This document shows positions 12,716 to 26,555 of a stretch of DNA of 64,000 nt, piece after piece. The DNA lies in the NCBI GenBank assembly GCA_019843655.1, contig JACDQD010000105.1, positions 4,402,001 to 4,466,000 of the forward strand, given 5' to 3'. Source of the stretch: Lethocerus indicus (Eukaryota > Arthropoda > Insecta > Hemiptera > Belostomatidae). Below the pieces are notes generated by a model, which saw only the letters and a list, made by a program, of their open reading frames with translations, made no database searches and had not been told where the DNA came from. The number at the start of each line of letters is the position of its first letter. Within the stretch, counting starts at the first letter, position 1. Both the position numbers and the translations under genes were made by a program.

Positions 12716-15527
12716 CTCACGCTCCGGGCCTAATTGTTTCGCCCCACCGAATCGCAAACAAAAAATATATATTTACAGCGTGTTTCATGCGGGGGTGTGT
12801 GTGTATTGAGGATAGCTTCCGAAGGAACCTGCATGTTCCCAGTTATGAACCGCACAGATCCCAAATACATATTATCACGGCGATAGCGTTTTTACAACCA
12901 AAAACATCATTTGATTGATAATATCTGGCTTATCAAATGTCTAGGAACCTGCAAATCAGCCATAGACTGATCCAAACAAACCCTCAAGGATTCTTCTTAA
13001 AACGTTATTATCATTGTTGTGAAAAATGAAAAAACAGAGCAACAACAGCGAACGCGGTTCAGATATCGATAGGACTGATGTGGAAACTACGCATTTTAAA
13101 AGAATACAACAAAGAAGTCAACAAATTATAATATTATGGGACTATTTTTACTTCACTTCAGAAACAATATTGTAGTTGAATGCATATATGGCATAAATGA
13201 TCGGCTCTTTTGTCAACACTTGTGAATTGACTGTAGTGTATTCTTCGGTGATTCAATGACGAAGAACCGAACATCCGGTGTAACTTTGTTTCGTTACTTT
13301 ATTGTCCTTTATTATACAATTAATAAAGTTCCTCTGTGTATGATACTGGAAAAAATTAATGAAAGTTTAATGCGAAGTACCGTCCCTCTTACCGGCCAAC
13401 TTGAAAGCCTTCGGAATGAACTTTTTTTTGCGGAAAGAAAACTCTACATAGGGAATATTCTGAGCGTGAGGGCGAGGATCACAATGTGTGCGAGGCGGTA
13501 GCAGGCGGTGTGTCCTCAATCACGAGTGGAAACTCTACTGATTTCTTTATCTGTATGATGATGCAGTACATCCCTCAAGTCAATTGACACACTAGTCTTC
13601 CTATAATATATTCCTTATTCCCTTATTATTATATAATATAATAATATTCCTTTTCATATTTCGCGATTATCAAAAAAAGAAGCCAACGATTTGGGTAAAT
13701 GGAATACATTTTTAAAATAATATCGAAACTGGAATAAATATTATTCGGCACTCCTCTCACTTTCTTTTAACGCCATATTATCGGCGTTAGAAAAATATGG
13801 TTTTCAAAAAGTTGAATTTGACTTGAAAATTATATACTTATATAATAATCCATATTTATTCGTGCTCGTATCAACACTGGGTTGTAGTGTGGGCAACGAT
13901 TTGCTTGTAGATGGGCGGGAATTTCTCGGTGGTAATTTTAGACTGGATAAGAGCACTAGAGGGCCGAATATCGGCCCACTCAGCGGTTCTTGACTCGTCG
14001 GGGCTTAATTTTCACCAACGACCGCGCCCCTACCTTAACACCCGTACTAACTGTAATAATAACGGGCCCCTTCATTTTCGATTCAAGATCAAACCCGAAT
14101 TAGTCACCACGAGTTTCATTCCGCCTTATCAGAACAGAGTGGAACAGCGTACGAACGCTGATGCTTAAGAACGTGATTAAAATTCAAGCGAAACCCGTAA
14201 TGTCGTTTACGGTTTTTCGGTTGACGATCACATGACAATTAATTACCTCAATTAACTGCCATAATTTTAAGGGACCCGTTAGTAAAGGACCTGGCAGTAT
14301 GAGAGCAACACTTTCTCTTGATGCCAAGCAGATAAGTAAATGAATAAAGTAAACGTACAAAGTACCCAATAATGTTTTGCAGTATTGAGTACTGAGAATA
14401 CTGTGAATTCGGATGGAAAGATGATAATTCAGGAAAAAAAAATTAAAAAATACTTTATTCCCATCAGTTAGTTTGTATTACTCACGATACCAAACAAGCG
14501 CGAGGAGGCTCATTGTTGACAACATTCCAGGTTTTATTCCATTTTGGAACTTATGAGCCCAATTCGGTCGGGTACCTGAAATCAACCCTCCGCGTTAGAA
14601 AATGGCGACCGCCACATTCTGCCCCTGGACCGTGCGGAAGGATCAATAGACGCATTCAGTTTTAACTAAGAATTTCCTTCGAGTACAGGACTCGTGGTTT
14701 CGTCAGGCTCCTTCAGCGTTAAATCCAACTTATAAGGAAGCCGCCACATCAAAAGCCTTGGGGCCCAGGAGCCGGAATAAGCCCCAGAATCTTGTAGTTA
14801 TCAGCCGAAAGCCAACGCTTAACCCTAAGTCACCCTAAGTCAGATTAAGTGCTCCGGATTAGTTGAAGATAGAAGACGGCGATGGACACGAACACAGTTT
14901 TGGCCCGGGGCCAACCGCCGCTGGAAACTCTGCGTTCAAACGGCAACATTCATTTGTATATAACCTTGGATACTGTTTCGTTTCTTCTCTAAAAACTAAA
15001 TTACTTTAAATAAATACTACATAAAATACATCGACTTGAACTTTTGATTGAACACATTTTCAAACAAGTACAGATCTTAATTCAGATTCCATTCGTTCTT
15101 GTTATTGTCAATTCTTCGTTTATTCAATCGTATATACACATTCACTTGGGTTCGGCCCCGAATATCGGAATGCTGTCAGGATTCCCAATAGAAGAGGACC
15201 ATCAGTTAGCGCCAGGAGTAGCACTTAGTGGGACGGGGCCGGTTACGCAGTACAATAACAGTTGTCCGATCGACTTTGTCTATTGTGGGTTGCTAGGCGA
15301 TGTGTCGATACGGGGCCTCGGTGGCCTGGCAACCGGGCAATGCCAGCAGACCATCGTGCCAGCCCGCTTCCGCCTCCCCGCCGCCCCTCCGCCCCTCCGG
15401 CCCTCCGATCCTCTGAACGCCGCATAAAAATCTGATCATTTCATCCGAGGAGTCGGACGCTCCCGGATAATGAAATTGCCTCAGTATACGACGGCCCTCA
15501 GTAAGCACTGCAACATTGCCTGTAACA

Positions 15528-15572
15528 AAACCGGTCTAGCATGAGAGCATAAGCAAGCTGAGACAGAAACCA
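15528..15572 (+). repeat. Possible old fragment of composite-repeat terminus
   Basis: AAAACCGGTCTAGCATGAGA followed shortly by GAGACAGAAACCA resembles the family order, but the middle is poorly kept. Confidence 0.3.
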
Positions 15573-18500
15573 GGGGAGTGATAACAATTCTGACGAAGGC
15601 CAAAATCGGACAAAACATAAAACATGAAATAGATACGATATTGCGACCGCTTGCGGAACTCCCTAAAATAATAATAAATAAATAAAAAGCCCCGATAATT
15701 AAATAAACAAGTACATTGATTTATAACTGCTTTTATTTTCGCGATCCTCAATACCAGTATTGAATTTTCGACACAGCGCAACAGACAGAATGGTGATTAG
15801 TATGTACCTGTTCCGCAACAAATAAGGAAGAAAAACGCTGAGTAGTGCTCCTCATGCGTGACACTTCGTAAGGTATAATTAAAATATTAATTATACATTG
15901 GAGGTCACGTGACCACTTAGGCCCCAGTCTCTCGTCCCCGGCGGTTTATCAGGAATCTAAAAACAAGGTTTCATGGACTAACAATCCAACGCCTAATTGA
16001 GTGCCGGCCAATCATGAAACGGAGCATTAATTATTTCAATACGAAGTATCTCATTTCGATAATTATTACAAATTGTTTATGTTGTATCTCCTGATATATG
16101 TTTTCACACAGCTTTATTTATTTTTAATCCGAAACAGGAGGGACTGTTACCACCTGATTTGTTACTTCAAATTAATGTCTCGTCACATTCCACCAAAATT
16201 ATTCTTATTTATTCTTATATATTCTTCTCTTTTATTCTTTTATTAATTTCCCCTTTTTTTATTAATTTTAACATTACTATCCCGAGTTGGTTTACGAAAC
16301 TAAACTTACATTTTGTATTCATTAACGAACGATAAATTAAAAAATAGTTTTACCTAAGTGCATTTATTATTCGAAGCACGTATTAGCGGTAATTTTTATT
16401 CGGGTTTTGGTTTATTATCGTACTAGTGGGGAGCATTTAGATCTTTGAGGCTTCAAAGTACGCGGTACATTGTTTCAACCGTTGTTCTCCCTGTGTTTCT
16501 AACTTTTCTAATCGAACAACTAACTTCGCAGTGTTCAACTTTATGTTGACTCGCATTAATTGAAATCGTCGTACATATATATTCTGAAATTGTAACCGGG
16601 GATTAAACAGGGTGCGGCGTTGTAAATACACGGCCGTTGAAAATTATCGGTCCCCGCTTGAGCCAGCATCCATAATGTTGTCTATCGTTAATGGGTTCGG
16701 CTCGATGTGGACGGCTTCGTTCCGAGGCGTCGGAAGCGCATGCAAATCTAATGTAAATGGACCCAATCTCCACCCCAACCACCAACACCCCCCCCCACAC
16801 ACACCACACACACAGACACAAAACCACCCCCAGTTGCCTCTTCGGCAACCGAGTTTCGCACAGAGTGCCACATTCCTTCCGTCGCCCCGAGCGAAAAAAC
16901 AAATCTCCGATATAATCGATACGTGAATTCAAATATTTCTTTTGAACGGCCGTCCCCCTTTATCAATTTATTCATCCGTTGTTTGACCCCCCTCCCCCCA
17001 ACAGGAAAGCGCTCGCCGGCCAAAATTCATCAGCTCTGTAATTATTTCCGGAATGAGTGCAGCGTTAAAATACGCCCACAGTTCGCCGATATTCCGCATT
17101 TTCAAATTTAAATCAAAATTACGGCCGCGGCCTTAATCGAGGTGGTATAAATGTCTATTGGACAAAATAAATATTTAAAAAAAGAAAGAAAAAACTGTAT
17201 ATCCTAAATTCGAGGTATTTGGTCGTATCCTGCCTGTATGGAAAATAGTTTGGTCCCATGCTGAAGCATCCAGTGAGCACAGTAGCTACACTGTTACTGT
17301 GGGAGTTTCTTAGTCGACAGCGCAATATATTATTTTATTATTTATTTATGGCCTTACTCTTTTATTCGTGTTGGGGATTTCTGAATTCTTTTCCGGTCAA
17401 TTAAATGTTAAAAGATGCAAAATATAATCAACATGGAACCCGATTTGTCTGAATCTCTCTAAGAAGTATGAATAAATTTTTAAGTTCGCCTCTTAAACAA
17501 ATATCTCCATAATACTGGGGAGAATCATGAAGTTATTTAGATAGTAAATTAAATTAAACTTTTATCCCTTTTATAGTGGACCAGTTTTGCTTATTTCTTT
17601 CTTAGGAAAAATTACTGAAATAATATCATTCAACATTCTTTTTCAGTCAAACTTTCTTCCAATTAGCCGACGCCATTTAAAAGTTTGCAATTTTTTATTT
17701 ACTTAAATCGCTAAATACATTATTTGCCTTCCTTCCATCTCATAAAATTATAATGCAACATTCTCTTGTCAAAGAACCGGAGCTTTCTCGTTATGCTAAT
17801 GTTGAGATGTTCGTTCATTCTCCATCGTTCCAGAACACCGGTTGCATTACATCAGGCCCCCAACGGTTGAAATCCGTTCGCAGTATATTAGCCCATGTTG
17901 ACCGTATTTCGCGGTAAACATACTCAAAACTGCACAATACTCGAAATTATAATTAGAATTTTAATATTACGATTTTTCTCAATTCCCGAGATAAGGTATT
18001 ACTTACAAGTGACACTTGTAAAATCATTTAGATTATTAACAAGTTGTCTTGAAAAGGAAGGAAGATTACAATAGTCCAGCTGTACGGTAAGTCCACCTAA
18101 CGTAATTGGTCACTAATGTTCCGACATAAATTAATTTTTAATAAATTACAAAACCGTTTATTAGAAACAAAATCTAGAAAGACTACACTCATGACACAAT
18201 TGGTAAGTGACTGCTCGAAATGAGGAAAAGGTGATTGTAATTTCTTTTTAAAAGCATCAGGAATCCATTGAACAAAGGCCATTCAGAAAAACTTTATACA
18301 GATTGTTGAATTTTTTATGGTAAAACATGTGGTTGTTCAGCAATTAGTTCACCAAGTTTACGTAGGAAAACTTATCATTTAGTTGGATTTACATTCTGTT
18401 ACCGCGATGATACTCGAAATTTGAGTGGGCCGTAGCCTACGTGCATATTTCAACTTCAGTTTCCGCAGAATGAAAACGTTAACGAGAAAAATAATTAAGT

Positions 18501-21434
18501 AAATTTCAGAGCGAGATCTTTCAGAGACGTTTTCTTTGATGCCAACAACATTCGGCTTTATAATCCGAAATGTTTCTGCGAGTCTGAAATAATTTTCGAA
18601 TCGTCGGCAGCATTCCGACCGTGTTGAGGGGGCAGAGAGGGCCCAAGTCGGGGGCGGAGGGTTTAACGATTGGGGCCAGACCTCTGTGTTCCTCGCGGCA
18701 AGCGGCTGCCCCAATTCTTGTCGGTTCCCACCCCCACCACCCCCCCGGGGCTGGCGGTAGATGCTCCCCCGGCTTAATTCCGACTTCATAAACTAAGCCA
18801 TTCGCTCCTCCACTTATTCAAAGTCAGGGAAACGCCGCGCGAATTTCCCGACGGACCCGCGCATGGCCCCGCAATCCCCCAATAAGACACCTCCCGACTC
18901 TGAACACTATTTATTTATTTCAACTGAAAGAAAATGCTTTTTTGTCCTAATTCACTTTAATGTTGGCTAAAATCTTACTTATCTATGAACGCTTTTCCGT
19001 ATGATAACCTCGGAACTGGGAGAACACGGTAGGAAAGGATCGGAATTTATAATTCTTTTTCCTGCCCCTGCTTTCCTGATCTGGATAATACCGTAGAAAC
19101 CATACAAAGAAAGACTAGAATGGAATGTAGATATAGAATCGATCTCATTGGTGGTCCTAAGAAGTAATAGAAAACTTGTAGGCGTGATCGAACACAAAAA
19201 AGAAGTGGTATTTAAACTTATATTTTGGTTATTTACCAATTAGTCCATTCTCTCGTCTAGTGAATGTTTTGCTCTCATACTGTCCGGCGACTGTTTCCAT
19301 GAGCGAATGACTAAACTAAATTCGTCATCGTGGCCAATTAATTGCGTTTGTTCCTCCCCGGAAATCTTCGTTAGGTACATTTTCCCTATTTCCTGCAAAT
19401 CACCCTATCCCAGTCAAGCAGGTCAGAGAAAATTTTAATTCACTCGTCCGGAGATCTGGGAAAATAGATCTTTCCTGCGAATCGTCCGAGCGCGGCGACA
19501 TTTGCGATCAAGATTCATTTATACTGAGGGGGAAATATTGGATCCGTAGACGAAAAACCGCAATCCGGCAGCGGGAAAATGGATTAATTGAAAATGCGAG
19601 CAGGATAAGGGGCGTGATGTGTAAAGCCAGTGTGATGAATCGTGCCCTGAAAGGCGGCCCGATCCAATCGTGCGCATTTAGCGATAAGGACATATGGCGG
19701 CATTAAACTGTCGACCGCATCCAACCCGGTCGTCTGATCAATAACTGGACACACCTTTCTGAATGACAGGCCACAGCCCACCACACACGACCGAACCCAG
19801 TTTCGAAATTTTCAAACACAGGTTGGTTGGATACGGTTTGAAAAAAACAAATTACCACTGGAAAACGGTCTGTTTTCCACAACGGGGTTTTGCCGGGCTA
19901 AATTCAAGTGTACTCTAACAAAACGAAGTCCTGGATTTCCTTTTTAAATCCGTCAATGGAGAAAAAGCGGTGGGCTCCTGTCACTGCATTTACGTCGGAT
20001 ATGTCAACCTTCAACCGGTGACTGGGTATAATTATTTTTAAAACAAACATTCATCAAACGCCGCCCCTTTAAAGCATTTTATAAAGTCAACCGTCGTAAA
20101 TCTCTGTTTGAACATCTTGGAAAAACATCTATAGCGAACGCTGTCGAAACGAGGACGGTAGTAGGAATAATGGATAGTGTTTGTTTTGCCTGAGAAATGG
20201 GACGACGCCGGAGCCTGCCAGATATTGTGATCGTCGTTACACCGTTAAAAATGGCCGTTCGTTCGGAGGTAGGGGTTAGTTTTACTTTTTTCCATATGTA
20301 AATTCCACTTTTATCATCTTATTATTCCCGCAAACATTTAGTATATCTTATCGATTAAGCTGCAATGGATAACATGTATTTACCCGTAACGCATAATATG
20401 TTTTAATGTGAAACTATCGCAAAAAAGGCTTGGGGGGGCTTGGGGGAGTATCTCGTCGGGCATACGTTAATAGGAGCTTAAGTGCAGGTTTTTAGCGCCA
20501 GGCAGACACGATTAAGCAATTAGAGTGCTCCAATGTAACACCTTGTTATAGCGGTGCCCTGTTTCGGAATGCGGGCGCATAACCAGTCCATTAACACGGC
20601 TTTTCGATCGAAACTCTAATTGGAGTAATAGACACGGCAGATGGCGAATATCGCTTTGGATGTACCCAACTCAGGAAAGTTCTACCGAAGAGAGACCAAC
20701 GGATTCATCAGAAACAATGACAAATGGATGGGAACATAATACGGAATTATTGATTTCAATCTACAAGTATACGGAATATACAAGTTGGATATGCAGGTTC
20801 TAAACGATCTCCTACTATATACTTAAAATATACGTGTTTTACTAAAAATATAAAAATATTTATAAACAATAATTAAAAGGTACTTACTACGTACGAAAGT
20901 ATTGCTTATCAAGTCACAAGGGCCACTCCACAAAACTAATCGAGCCTTCGAATTAGATTTGATTCTTTTGAGGGCCATAAATATATTCCGTTACCGCACT
21001 GTAAAATTAAGGACAAAAACGAGGGCGTTAAAATAATATTATTTTGGACTGAGTAATATTTAGGACCGGCGTAATCATTTTAATTGAGACGTTTTAGATT
21101 TTCAGTGTCGCCATATTGTAGTGGGGTAGCAGCGGGTGCTACGCAGTAGGGGGACTTAATTCATCCAGAGCTTCCAGTTGGTTGTGAGCAATTAGGCCAA
21201 TCGATACAACCGCGAACTTCACCCACTAACCGGGAGGGGACTTGGTAAACCGGCCGGCCGCCATCTTTCTTGGCCGCTGAACATTTCGAACGAAAAATTA
21301 AGGGACACAGTCACGTCAAACCTCAAAGGCCATCCCAGAGATCGGAAATAATCCTTACCGAAATAATAAAGGTCTGCAGCATACCTAAATTCAGTTGTAA
21401 ATATCGTGCGAATTATGAAGGAATTTTATTGAGA

Positions 21435-21530
21435 GGACTTTTGATTGGAATCTCTGGACGCGAGCGATGCTGGTGTCTCGGTGGAACCTGATAGTTCTTT
21501 ACCGTATGGCCATGCCGGTTTCAATAAAAT
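21435..21530 (+). repeat. Dispersed repeat, copy 2 (partner at 4417)
   Basis: See the 4417-4500 copy. Similarity runs from GGACTTTTGATTGGAATCTC to GCCGGTTTCAAT. No function is recognised. Confidence 0.6.
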
Positions 21531-22403
21531 TTTATTCAGCAAACAAAATACAATGTTCTATATTTTATTTATTGTGATATAAACAAGAAGGGACAAGATC
21601 ACATTCTAATTTGTAATTTTAATGTAGTTGAAAAATGTCGTTCGGAATAACGATTGGATAACGATCTGTAGTGTATTTAGATACCGTTAAGTCGGCGGCA
21701 AAATATTTTCCGCTCCAAATAAAGTTTGGAAACGATAAATTCGGTCGCAGGTTCGATACGCATATTGCAGCGGGAATTCCCGACACCAATTGCACATCCT
21801 AGTCGAGCGGAACTCTAACACTGAACAGAACCGACCGAGCGTTCACATCCGGGCATTTATTTTCAGCTGTCGCCAATTTCCGTTCATTCCTTCTGCGATT
21901 TTTATACGCAGAAATCTAAAAAAACGGGAATCACCTGAGCAGACCGCAGTCGGCCAAACTTCGGACGGCGGTTTTGCGAATCAAGCGAAATTAAGGGACT
22001 TTAATTCGCTGAAATTTAAGCAAATTACACCAGAATTGTTTCTTTTGGCCTCCAACAGTCGCCTACGTTTCATTTAGTGTATCACAAGTATTTCGAGATG
22101 AGTAGTACTATCGATAGAATTATCAGTGTAAACACTCCAATATGCCTATCTCCCAACGTGCGTCTCGATAATTGCTGCTCGTTTTCATTCTTCTGAACGG
22201 TGAGTATAATCGTGAGAAGCCCATCACCAAATTCTGATGTAATACTAGGCATTTAGGTATCATCTAGATGATAAACTATATTTTTCACAATTTGATATAA
22301 CCTACTCACGAGGAGGAATTAAATTTCGAATCGCCTCTAGAGATTTATCAAATAGGATGATATTTTATTTTGATTAACACTAATAACAATCTAATATTCT
22401 CTT

Positions 22404-22477
22404 TACCGTAGATTTGTTGTGTTTCCGTCTCCTCTCGCTGGTTTGGACCAAACCAGAAACACAACAAATCTACGGTA
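22404..22477. repeat. Fold-back of the composite-repeat terminus
   Basis: Perfect 22-bp arms (TACCGTAGATTTGTTGTGTT.. and its complement, 22404-22425 / 22456-22477) enclose a second perfect stem, CTGGTTTGG/CCAAACCAG. The right side continues into the family flank TATTCCAACCCTTCGCAGAC. Confidence 0.85.
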
Positions 22478-23178
22478 TTCCAACCCTTCGCAGACCACAA
22501 AACAGGTATCTTAAACTAATATTCTCTTTCTTTTCGACGCCACTTTTCTTTCTATTTCCTCATGAATTCCCTCTTCAGAGTCGATCAAATTTAATTTGTG
22601 ATTACCTGTCAAGTGCTTGAAAATTCGGGTCATCTCTTTATTAGGAATAGCCTTTCTCCCTTATCTCGCCATTAATTATCACAGGCCTTAATGCTATCAG
22701 GCAGTAGCATGATAACACGAAAGACCCGAATTTCATTGGCCTTGCTTAAATTTTACGTTTTTTTATTAGTTTTTAAAATCATCGGCAAATTATAAAAAGC
22801 TTATGGGTACAGGAATAACGATATTTTTAAACATGTAAATAATCGAACTGTGTTTATTTAATCAAGAGGTTTGTTTAATTTTTACGACACTTTGCTGTCG
22901 AGTTGCAATTTGCGGTTGAAAAGTAGTGCGGTTCTTCCATACTCGAGAGTTCATTTTTAATCTCAGAACGCGTCTCAGATTACGCTTAACTGATAAAAAA
23001 TTATCGTACATCTAGAGTACCAAATATTTGCTTTCCTGTTCCTAGTATTTATGACTTGAACTCATAATGCGCGAAATTGTACAATAGCTGTAGCTAATTC
23101 GATAATCTCCTCAAAAGTATCTGTTGTGCACTGTTTCTTCGGGTCCTGGAACTGTAAAAACTTTATTAATTGCTTTCC

Positions 23179-23181
<3 letters not shown>

Positions 23182-23221
<40 letters not shown>
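23182..23221. repeat. (TA)n microsatellite
   Basis: About 40 bp of uninterrupted TA. Confidence 0.97.
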
Positions 23222-23224
<3 letters not shown>

Positions 23225-24592
23225 AATATTTTCACTTTATACTATATTAAGCGATTTTATTCGATATGTTTCTTGATAGCAAATAAGTGTGATATTAAAT
23301 TATTTTCTGGGCGTAATTGCGAATTAGAGGATAAATTAAACTTTCACAAATAGCTTGTGGTCCTGAAAGCCGTGGTGTAACGTGGTAAAATTTAATTTTG
23401 ATAATTTGCTTTCGCCTCTTCCAAAGAGATTATAGACCGGCGAGATTGGAGATAATATCGGGTGGCGAATAACGAGGGCTGTCGCGACGTAGTCCTTCGG
23501 AACTGCGCAATTATGAAATCGATACTCCAACCGGAGTTTATAATTAAACCGTTTGAGGATGATTTAATGATAATGAATGGGAAATTGCAACAACAACAAC
23601 AAGAAACAAAAACAACCATTTATCTGGAAAACAAGGATTTCCCATCTGAAATTGGCTCGGACAGCACTCGAAAAAATACTAACGTGAATTTCGAACACAA
23701 TTATACACGATTTTTATTTCATGGCAACAATCGAAGCTAACAATGGAACAACAACGCGATAGGTGACACTCATATATTTGAATCTTATTATCTCACCGAT
23801 TTACTCTGATATCATTTTCAACACAACTACATACAAACTACATCAAAATAAGTCCTAGTGGCACAAATTCATTCACGAATTTATTCGTAATAATGCACAA
23901 AGAATAATTAATTCACTTTCCAATCTTTCCAGTATATACAAGTCCACACTTTAAAAATTGTTCCAATTATCTTCTGTACTATTATCTTACCATGAGCATG
24001 AAGGTGTTACTCAACATACACTTTGGATACGATACTGACTTTAATACAATTCATACATACAATCCTCTCCTATATATCCACGTGGGCCGTCATTTCTTCT
24101 TCTAATGGAGCATCAAGGCAGACTAAAAACAGTATTGAGAAAACGGAGTCACGAATAAAAATGAATTACAAACGTGCAATTGAAACATGGCGAACCCAAT
24201 TTTGGGCTCAATATGGGACGGTAAACAGCCGGCGAATTGGCGTGACGTGCTGTAAACCCCCCCCCGCCCCCACCCGAACCTAAACTTTGTCCTAGACACT
24301 CCGACAACTTAAAGAGTCTAAACTTCATTAAATCCGGGAATTCAATTAAATGCCGGGTCAAGTCAAATCAAGTTAGTTGCTGGCACCGCAACCACCGAAC
24401 CCCCAATGGACCAACTCGTAATCATGAGGTATAGGCTGAAATTTCTGAACTCGCTTTTGTCTAAATAACATTTAAACTCTAAATTACATCGACTATTAAT
24501 ATGATAAGTAATAGAATGGAACGTTTATTTAACGTTAAAAAAATGTGAGTAATTTGTTTTGTACGAAAAATACGATATATATAGGGGCTGTG

Positions 24593-24664
24593 AAACGGCG
24601 CTTAGTAATACTAGACCATCACGACCTAACAGTATTGCGGGTGTAGTATCAGTTCGCCCCGTTT
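24593..24664 (+). repeat. GATACTA palindromic element
   Basis: About 72 bp. The left arm starts AAACGGCGC and ends ATACTA; the right arm starts TAGTATCA and ends CCGTTT. The arms pair over about 21 nt with some mismatches. The loop holds ACCTAACAGTATTGCGGGTG, shared with the copies at 42.7, 47.8 and 51.5 kb. Confidence 0.75.
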
Positions 24665-24782
24665 TATTATACAGTCCGTTCAATGCATTTAGGCGGTCAA
24701 TTCTTCTTCTTGACTGCATTATTAGTAAACTATTTTGAGTACTATAACTAGTCTCACATTAAGGATACCTTTCATTAAGCGT

Positions 24783-24885
24783 AGATTTCGTGTGTTTCTG
24801 TCTCCTCTCGTTGGTTTGGTCTTTTGCTGGACCGGTTTCGGCTGCTCTACGGTATTCCAACACCTCGCAGACCACAATTCTAAAA
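24783..24885 (-). repeat. Truncated composite-repeat terminus
   Basis: Carries GTAGATTTCGTGTGTTTCTG, then GGTTTGGTCTTTTGCTGGAC, CGGTTTCGGCTGCTCT, and then the family flank CTACGGTATTCCAACACCTC. The hammerhead-like core is half lost. Confidence 0.65.
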
Positions 24886-25053
24886 TAATTTCATAATTTT
24901 CTGTTCTAGATTAAAAGCTGTGGAGGCTGCCCGTTTGTTCCTAGGACTTCATTACAGGGCTGACAGAAGCACGCCTAACATTCGGTGCTTAGTTGAATCC
25001 CACTAACAGATTCTGGGAATCTGATAAGCGGCTGTGAATGTAAGCCGGAACTC

Positions 25054-25104
25054 ACCGGAACGGCGTTCCGGTAAGAGATTTGGAGGCGGGACGCCGTTCC
25101 GGTT
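25054..25104. repeat. Palindrome ACCGGAACG/CGTTCCGGT and repeated arm
   Basis: ACCGGAACGGCGTTCCGGT (25054-25072) is a 19-nt palindrome. GACGCCGTTCCGGTT follows about 15 bp later, repeating the right arm. Confidence 0.7.
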
Positions 25105-26482
25105 TATAATCTTTTTCAAATGAGAAGCCGGAATCGTCTCTAATTGATTTTGCAATAAACTTCTTTCTTTCGTTCGCTATTTTGGGATCCGCTCATTTTA
25201 GTTCAGCACACGCTTACTCTTTCAGTTCAAAGTAAAGGCCGTGTTAGTGGCAGGTGCATTTTGAGAGAAACGTCCGTTTCCTGGAACTTGGTGTATATCA
25301 AGAACCTTTTACACCCACACGGGTGGATAAGGTATTGAAAGTGTTTCAGTACGGTTCTAGCTAGAGCCGGTATTAACTCAACGGTTCCTGTTACGGAACA
25401 GGAATCACTGATCAACAAACGTAATCAACTATTTACGGATTCCTCCTTCTCCAGTGGTAAGCGAAACTGATACACACAACTATCAACAGTGATTTTTATA
25501 TTTTTAATTAGTGATAAAGTCTGTTTTTTACATACGCCTCTCCATATACCATACAGGTTTGTGAACATGTCGCAAGAAGAGGATTAACACTGGTCTATTA
25601 GTGAAAGAACATCTTGTAGTAAACAATTGGAATCAAATTTATTAATACCAAAGCGAAATCCTGCATTGAAGTGCTATATTATGGGGCATAATTCAGAAAA
25701 AGTTTCCCAAGTAAGGCAAAAATAAGGGGGAAAAGAGTAATTAATGGTAGGGATCCGTCAGGGTGTCTGCGTGAGGCAGCCACCACCCAATACGGGTCCC
25801 TTTCAATCCATCCCCGAATGCAAATTCGGGCATCGATTGACGAAGAAAGAATGCCGCCCTTATTTGCAGACTCCGTGCGGAGGGAATGGAAAACCGCTTT
25901 TACGCCGAAAATACTGAATAAAGCCCAAATCTCTCTTCAATTTCGGCGAAGGGTCCTGCAGGCGCACTCTATGATTTATTAAACCACGCGCACCAGCTAA
26001 GACGCTTTGAAGCCGGCCGCAAACGAACCCCGACGATATCTGAAAACATCTAAAAACCTTTCTCGTTTTTTTTCTAAAAGTCTCCAGTTCTGGCTCAACC
26101 ACGCCCTTGGATACTAGACCGGAGTTGGGAATTTTGAAAAATCTCCAGACATCCAGTGTGAAACCCAGCGTTGATACGGTGCTGCGATGGATACTTTTAA
26201 TAATTCCGATAAGATTATTTATCGGCAGTCCTTGTGTTCCTTATTCGTATTACTAACGGAATGCTAATGACTTTGGAAAGTAGCGTAAAGTTGAATAGTT
26301 CAGGCGATAGGAGACTGTAAACTAAACGTATCTAATCTTCTATCGCTTATCTACTGGGACCATAAATAGTAAATTTGAATATTAAACTTTTGTAAGTTAA
26401 ACGATAAACAACAAAAAGATAGGAAAGTAATAGTACAAGCAGAAAAAAGCGAAAGTGGAATGCCTAATATGCGTTAAAGACA

Positions 26483-26555
26483 AATACGGCGCGATGTGAT
26501 ACTAAACCCCCAAGTCGGTTCGGTATTGCTGGATAAGTATCACAAAGCGCCGTCT
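26483..26555 (+). repeat. GATACTA palindromic element, subtype 3
   Basis: AATACGGCGCGATGTGATAC, loop, then AAGTATCACAAAGCGCCGTC. The left half is identical to the copy at 59331. Confidence 0.7.

Larger units (their letters stand above)
12141..22403. other. Intergenic, no gene seen
   Basis: AT-rich spacer with GC-rich patches near 15.2-15.5 and 18.6-18.9 kb, and C- or CA-rich runs near 16.78-16.83 kb. Open frames in these patches occur in several frames at once, as expected from base composition. Confidence 0.6.
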
